7,731 nucleotides of DNA. Source: Sutterella sp. GTDB lineage: Bacteria > Pseudomonadota > Gammaproteobacteria > Burkholderiales > Burkholderiaceae_F. The first letter of the stretch is position 1; the number at the start of each line of letters is the position of its first letter. The stretch covers positions 1 to 7,731 of the forward strand of contig DNLN01000153.1 of assembly GCA_003488465.1 (NCBI GenBank). Direction: 5' to 3'. Positions 5,363-7,731 of the stretch are shown piece after piece. The notes below the pieces were generated by a model. It made no database searches, was not told where the DNA came from, and was given only the letters and a program-made list of their open reading frames with translations. Position numbers and translations under genes: made by a program.

Positions 5363-6502
5363 ATGATTGACTATGAAATCCTGAGAGTCATTTGGTGGCT
5401 GTTCATCGGCGTGATTCTGGTCGGCTTCTGCATCATGGACGGCCAGGACATGGGCGTCGGCACGCTGCTGCCGTTCCTTGGCAAGAACGACACGGAGCGG
5501 CGCTGCATGATCAACGCAGTCGCCCCGCACTGGGACGGCAATCAGGTGTGGCTGATCACGGGCGGCGCGGGCATCTTTGCCGCCTGGCCCCTCATGTACG
5601 CCGTCGCCTTCTCGGGCTTTTACTGGGCGATGCTGATCGTTCTGGCCGCGCTCATCCTGCGCCCCGTGGGCTTTGACTACCGCAGCAAGGTCGCAACGAC
5701 CAAGTGGCGCAACGCCTGGGACTGGGCGCTCTTTGTCGGATCGGCGATTCCGCCGGTGATCTTCGGCGTGGCGTTCGGCAATCTTCTGGTCGGCGTGCCG
5801 TTCCATTTCACCGACGCGATGCAGCCGATCTATACGGGCAACTTCTTTGAGCTGCTCAACCCCTTCAGCCTGCTCTGCGGCCTGGTCTCCCTTGCGATGA
5901 CCGTCTACCACGGCGGCAACTATCTCGTGCTGCGCACCGAAGGCTCTTTGCAGGAGCGCGCCAAGACCGTTGCGGCGATGGCCGGTGCGATCTCGTGCCT
6001 GCTCTTCGTGCTTGGCGGCATCTGGGTGTACTTCGGCATCGACGGGCTCGTTGTGACGGGCGGTCTTGATCCGGCCGGTCCCTCCAACCCGCTCTTAAAG
6101 AGCGTTGAGAGCAGCACTGGCGCATGGTTCGCAAACTTCTGGGCGCAGCCCGCGCTCTTTGCCGTGCCCGGCATCGCCGTGGCCGCCTCGCTTGCGGGCG
6201 CAGGGTTCGTCAAGCAGGGCAATGGCGTGCTTGCCATCATCTGCTCGTCGCTCACCATGCTCGGCGTCGTGCTCACCCCGCTCATCGCGCTCTTCCCGTT
6301 CGTGCTGCCGAGCAGCTCGGTCATGAACGCGAGCCTCACGCTCTGGGACTGCACGAGCTCGCAGCTCACGCTTGAAGTGATGTTCTTCGTCGTGCTGCTG
6401 TTCCTGCCGATCGTGCTCGCCTACACGGGCTGGGCCTACAAGGTCATGTCCGGCAAGCTCACGGCGCGCTACATCGCCGAAAACGACCACATGCTCTACT
6501 AA
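5363..6502 (+). CDS. cydB: Cytochrome bd quinol oxidase subunit II
   Basis: CydB is the structural partner of CydA; it has the same fold but binds no haem of its own in most enzymes, and it contributes the quinone-binding and proton/oxygen routes. The 379-aa product is close to E. coli CydB in length and sequence: [20 protein letters not shown] at the start, DGQDMGVG (26-33), [19 protein letters not shown] (50-68), [11 protein letters not shown] (99-109), GNLLVGVPF in the middle and [20 protein letters not shown] with SSQLTLEVM near the end. Asp29, His56, Asp58 and Arg100 of the conserved set are present. The expected nine membrane helices are visible. It starts 12 bases after the cydA stop and is clearly in the same operon. 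A 66-base gap with a strong hairpin separates it from cydX. Confidence 0.98.
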   Translation: MIDYEILRVIWWLFIGVILVGFCIMDGQDMGVGTLLPFLGKNDTERRCMINAVAPHWDGNQVWLITGGAGIFAAWPLMYAVAFSGFYWAMLIVLAALILRPVGFDYRSKVATTKWRNAWDWALFVGSAIPPVIFGVAFGNLLVGVPFHFTDAMQPIYTGNFFELLNPFSLLCGLVSLAMTVYHGGNYLVLRTEGSLQERAKTVAAMAGAISCLLFVLGGIWVYFGIDGLVVTGGLDPAGPSNPLLKSVESSTGAWFANFWAQPALFAVPGIAVAASLAGAGFVKQGNGVLAIICSSLTMLGVVLTPLIALFPFVLPSSSVMNASLTLWDCTSSQLTLEVMFFVVLLFLPIVLAYTGWAYKVMSGKLTARYIAENDHMLY

Positions 6503-6511
6503 GGGAAAGAA

Positions 6512-6541
6512 CGGGAGACCGCCAGAACAAGCGGTCTCCCG
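6512..6541 (+). promoter_or_regulatory. Strong intercistronic hairpin between cydB and cydX
   Basis: CGGGAGACCGC (6512-6522) pairs perfectly with GCGGTCTCCCG (6531-6541) over 11 bp with an eight-base loop. No U-run follows on the plus strand (GAAAGAATC), so it is not a standard intrinsic terminator. It probably protects the cydPAB message 3' end or acts as a processing or partial-attenuation site before cydX-ybgE. Confidence 0.7.
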
Positions 6542-6568
6542 GAAAGAATCACTTGAACGAGGTTCACC

Positions 6569-6658
6569 ATGATCTACTTTTACTGGATGACCGGCCTGGC
6601 GTTTGCAATCCTGCTTTGCGTGGCCATCTGCGCTCACAAGGACATGCGCGGTGAATAG
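6569..6658 (+). CDS. cydX: CydX, small subunit of cytochrome bd oxidase (29 aa)
   Basis: This very short gene encodes MIYFYWMTGLAFAILLCVAI followed by CAHKDMRGE: one membrane helix with a short polar tail. In E. coli, CydX (37 aa, beginning MWYFAWILG) binds CydA and stabilises the haem site. Without gaps, Tyr3, Trp6 and Gly9 coincide with E. coli, and Asp25 falls where E. coli has Glu25. The tail is shorter than usual. The ATG at 6569 has GAGG at 6559-6562, six bases upstream. Its place after cydAB and before ybgE matches the E. coli order cydA-cydB-cydX-ybgE. It overlaps the ybgE start by eight bases. I am confident in the call despite the size because position, start signal and sequence all agree. 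Confidence 0.9.
   Translation: MIYFYWMTGLAFAILLCVAICAHKDMRGE
6638..6642 (+). promoter_or_regulatory. Ribosome binding site of ybgE, inside cydX
   Basis: AAGGA lies eight bases before a GTG at 6651 and decides the ybgE start. It is within the last codons of cydX, so ribosomes finishing cydX would pass over it. Confidence 0.65.
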
Positions 6659-6914
6659 CGCCCCCGCCCGGGCCGTCAGCCTGATTGCGGCGGCCCTGGT
6701 TTTCGCCGTCACGGTGTTGCTGCCGCGGCTCATTGCCGTGGACAGCGCCCACGTACCCTACCCGTGGCTCGTCACGCTCCTGCTGGGAATGAGTTTTGCA
6801 TGGGTGCACGGCTTTCACTTTGTCCCACAGAACCGATTTCTGCGGGTGCTCTTTTCGCCGCTAGCCGCCTGGCCGCTTCTTGCGCTTGGCGCCTGGGGCG
6901 TGTTCCTGCGCTGA
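6651..6914 (+). CDS. ybgE: YbgE-family cyd operon membrane protein (87 aa, GTG start)
   Basis: YbgE is a small membrane protein found at the end of cyd operons; its exact function is unsettled. The product has three membrane segments (about 9-30, 38-53, 66-86) and the family signature WVHGFHFVPQNRFLRVLFSP followed by LAAWPLL (51-77), equivalent to the HGxxFxPQ...FxPL pattern of E. coli YbgE. I chose the GTG at 6651 because of the AAGGA site and because the resulting N-terminus (NSAPARAVSLIAAAL) is normal for a membrane protein. The in-frame ATG at 6603 would put 48 bases inside cydX and give an odd Cys/Trp-rich N-terminus. The start overlaps cydX by eight bases, implying translational coupling. 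The stop codon directly abuts that of the convergent yaeQ. Confidence 0.88.
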   Translation: MNSAPARAVSLIAAALVFAVTVLLPRLIAVDSAHVPYPWLVTLLLGMSFAWVHGFHFVPQNRFLRVLFSPLAAWPLLALGAWGVFLR

Positions 6915-7472
6915 CTAAAAGACCTGCTCGCCGCGGTTGAGCAGCGTCTTCACAGAGAGTTCCAGATTCCTGTTCTGATCGGCGATCCAGACCATGCCGT
7001 CCTGGATCGTTGCCGTGAGGTGCATGTTGCGCGCCGCAAGGCTTTCGAGCTTTTCGGCGTCTTCGTCGGAGAGCGCCCGCACGGTGAGCTTGCCGATCTT
7101 TCCGAAGTCGCCCTTGTTGCTCGCCCACCAGGCCTCGGTCTTGGCTTCGTCATAGGCAAGCACCACGACGTCATCGCTTTTGCCCGCCGCGCGCCGCAGG
7201 GACTTGTTGTCGGGGTTGCCCACTTCGATCCAGCGGCCGATGTCGCCCGCCTCGTTCGTCTCATGAATGGCGGGCTCGCCCTCGGCGGAAAGCCCGCGGC
7301 CGAACTCGACATGCTCACCGGCATAAAGGCAGAATGCAAGGAGCCGCACCATCATGCGCCGCTCGGTCTCCGAAGGGTGTCTTGCGATCGTAAGCGCATG
7401 CGTCGCGTAGTACCCCCGATCGATGTCGGAAATGTCAAGCGATGCCTTGTAAATGGTGGCCCCGAGCGCCAT
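6915..7472 (-). CDS. yaeQ: YaeQ-family protein
   Basis: This 185-aa protein matches the YaeQ family across its whole length: MALGATIYKASLDISDIDR at the N-terminus, the conserved LTIARHPSETERRMMVRLLAF (27-47), GRWIEVGNPD (79-88), and the C-terminal LTATIQDGMVWIADQNRNLE (152-171). Length equals E. coli YaeQ (about 181 aa). Known structures of the family show a variant PD-(D/E)XK nuclease-like fold; E. coli YaeQ was reported to compensate for loss of the elongation factor RfaH. A biochemical activity has not been firmly established, so no reaction is assigned. It is a soluble, probably cytoplasmic protein. The ATG at 7472 has AAGGA about nine bases upstream. It lies 25 bases after an AEC transporter gene on the same strand, probably one transcript. 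Confidence 0.95.
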   Translation of the reverse strand: MALGATIYKASLDISDIDRGYYATHALTIARHPSETERRMMVRLLAFCLYAGEHVEFGRGLSAEGEPAIHETNEAGDIGRWIEVGNPDNKSLRRAAGKSDDVVVLAYDEAKTEAWWASNKGDFGKIGKLTVRALSDEDAEKLESLAARNMHLTATIQDGMVWIADQNRNLELSVKTLLNRGEQVF

Positions 7473-7497
7473 GGGTAAGAGTCCTTGCGTGTACTGA

Positions 7498-7731
7498 TCA
7501 GACCGAGAGCAGCGTCATCGTGAGCGGCACGGTCACCGCCGAAAAGAGCGTTGAAACGAAGATGGCGTTGCTTGCCATCGCCTCCTCGGCTTCGAATTCG
7601 ACCGACATGATATAGAGATTGATCGCTACAGGCAGACTCGAAAGAAGCGTTGTCGCCTGCGTCTCCATCGCTCCGAGGCCGATCAGGCGGCAGAGCGCGT
7701 AGACAAGAAGCGGCTGCACGAGAAGCTTCAT
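7498..7731 (-). CDS. AEC-family (auxin efflux carrier type) transporter, C-terminal fragment
   Basis: Only the last 77 or so codons are in the window; the N-terminal part lies beyond the right edge, so the Met at 7731 is probably internal. The fragment KLLVQPLLVYALCRLIGLG, then TLLSSLPVAINLYIMSVEFE and SNAIFVSTLFSAVTVPLTM resembles the C-terminal helices of AEC (PF03547) transporters: a helix starting KLxxxPLL, a helix with LPxAxNxYxxA-like sequence, and a final STLxSxxTxPL helix. Members transport small carboxylates such as malate or malonate, but the substrate cannot be inferred here. It ends in TGA at 7500-7498, 25 bases before yaeQ. Confidence 0.85.
   Translation of the reverse strand: MKLLVQPLLVYALCRLIGLGAMETQATTLLSSLPVAINLYIMSVEFEAEEAMASNAIFVSTLFSAVTVPLTMTLLSV

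Noticed and set aside
5357..5911. Minus-strand frame antisense to cydB
   Set aside because: It is a shadow of cydB; the composition is Arg/Glu/His-rich with no family resemblance.
6095..6733. Minus-strand frame antisense to the cydB end and cydX
   Set aside because: It overlaps three supported genes and the hairpin; the translation has no motif and no start signal.
7020..7478. Plus-strand 152-codon frame antisense to yaeQ
   Set aside because: YaeQ on the minus strand matches its family along the full length; the plus-strand frame is a codon-bias shadow.

Overview
The window looks like ordinary chromosome from a betaproteobacterium, most likely Burkholderiales. The G+C content is high. The tRNA-Tyr, tRNA-Gly(UCC), tRNA-Thr(GGU), tuf order is the proteobacterial tufB arrangement. 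A complete cytochrome bd operon with both CydP and YbgE also fits. A host-associated, microaerophilic group such as Sutterellaceae would be consistent, but that is inference from gene content and not proven by the sequence.

Layout, left to right. Positions 1-468 (minus strand) hold the first 26 codons of tuf (EF-Tu) preceded by three tRNA genes, with a near-consensus sigma70 promoter just upstream (483-511) and a possible second one farther upstream (633-660). Positions 667-1023 (minus) encode a small unrecognised membrane protein with an alanine run. A roughly 200-bp divergent intergenic region carries an 8-bp inverted repeat with a long loop and a perfect 14-bp palindrome. It leads into 1225-1620 (plus), a secreted His/Gly/Pro-rich protein with a two-cysteine aromatic C-terminal module, followed by a 13-bp perfect hairpin. 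Positions 1721-2497 (plus) encode a TauE/SafE-type permease, which converges on an alpha/beta hydrolase at 2505-3431 (minus).

Positions 3594-6914 (plus) form the main unit: cydP, cydA, cydB, cydX and ybgE. It encodes the two catalytic subunits of a cytochrome bd quinol oxidase with a long Q-loop, plus three very small membrane proteins. cydX is only 29 codons and is easily missed. A strong 11-bp hairpin sits between cydB and cydX, and ybgE probably starts at a GTG overlapping the end of cydX. Positions 6915-7472 (minus) encode a YaeQ-family protein whose stop codon directly abuts that of ybgE. Positions 7498-7731 (minus) are the C-terminal end of an AEC-family (auxin efflux carrier) transporter, probably co-transcribed with yaeQ.

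How the genes relate. The cyd cluster is one functional module: oxygen reduction by a high-affinity quinol oxidase, with small subunits for stability or assembly. The tRNA-tuf cluster is a translation module. The permease, hydrolase, YaeQ and AEC genes have no evident link to these. I found no mobile element, CRISPR array, phage gene, toxin-antitoxin pair or defence cassette, and no clear sign of a new multi-gene system. The best leads are small: the cydB-cydX hairpin, the tiny CydX, the palindrome upstream of the His-rich secreted protein, and that protein itself.
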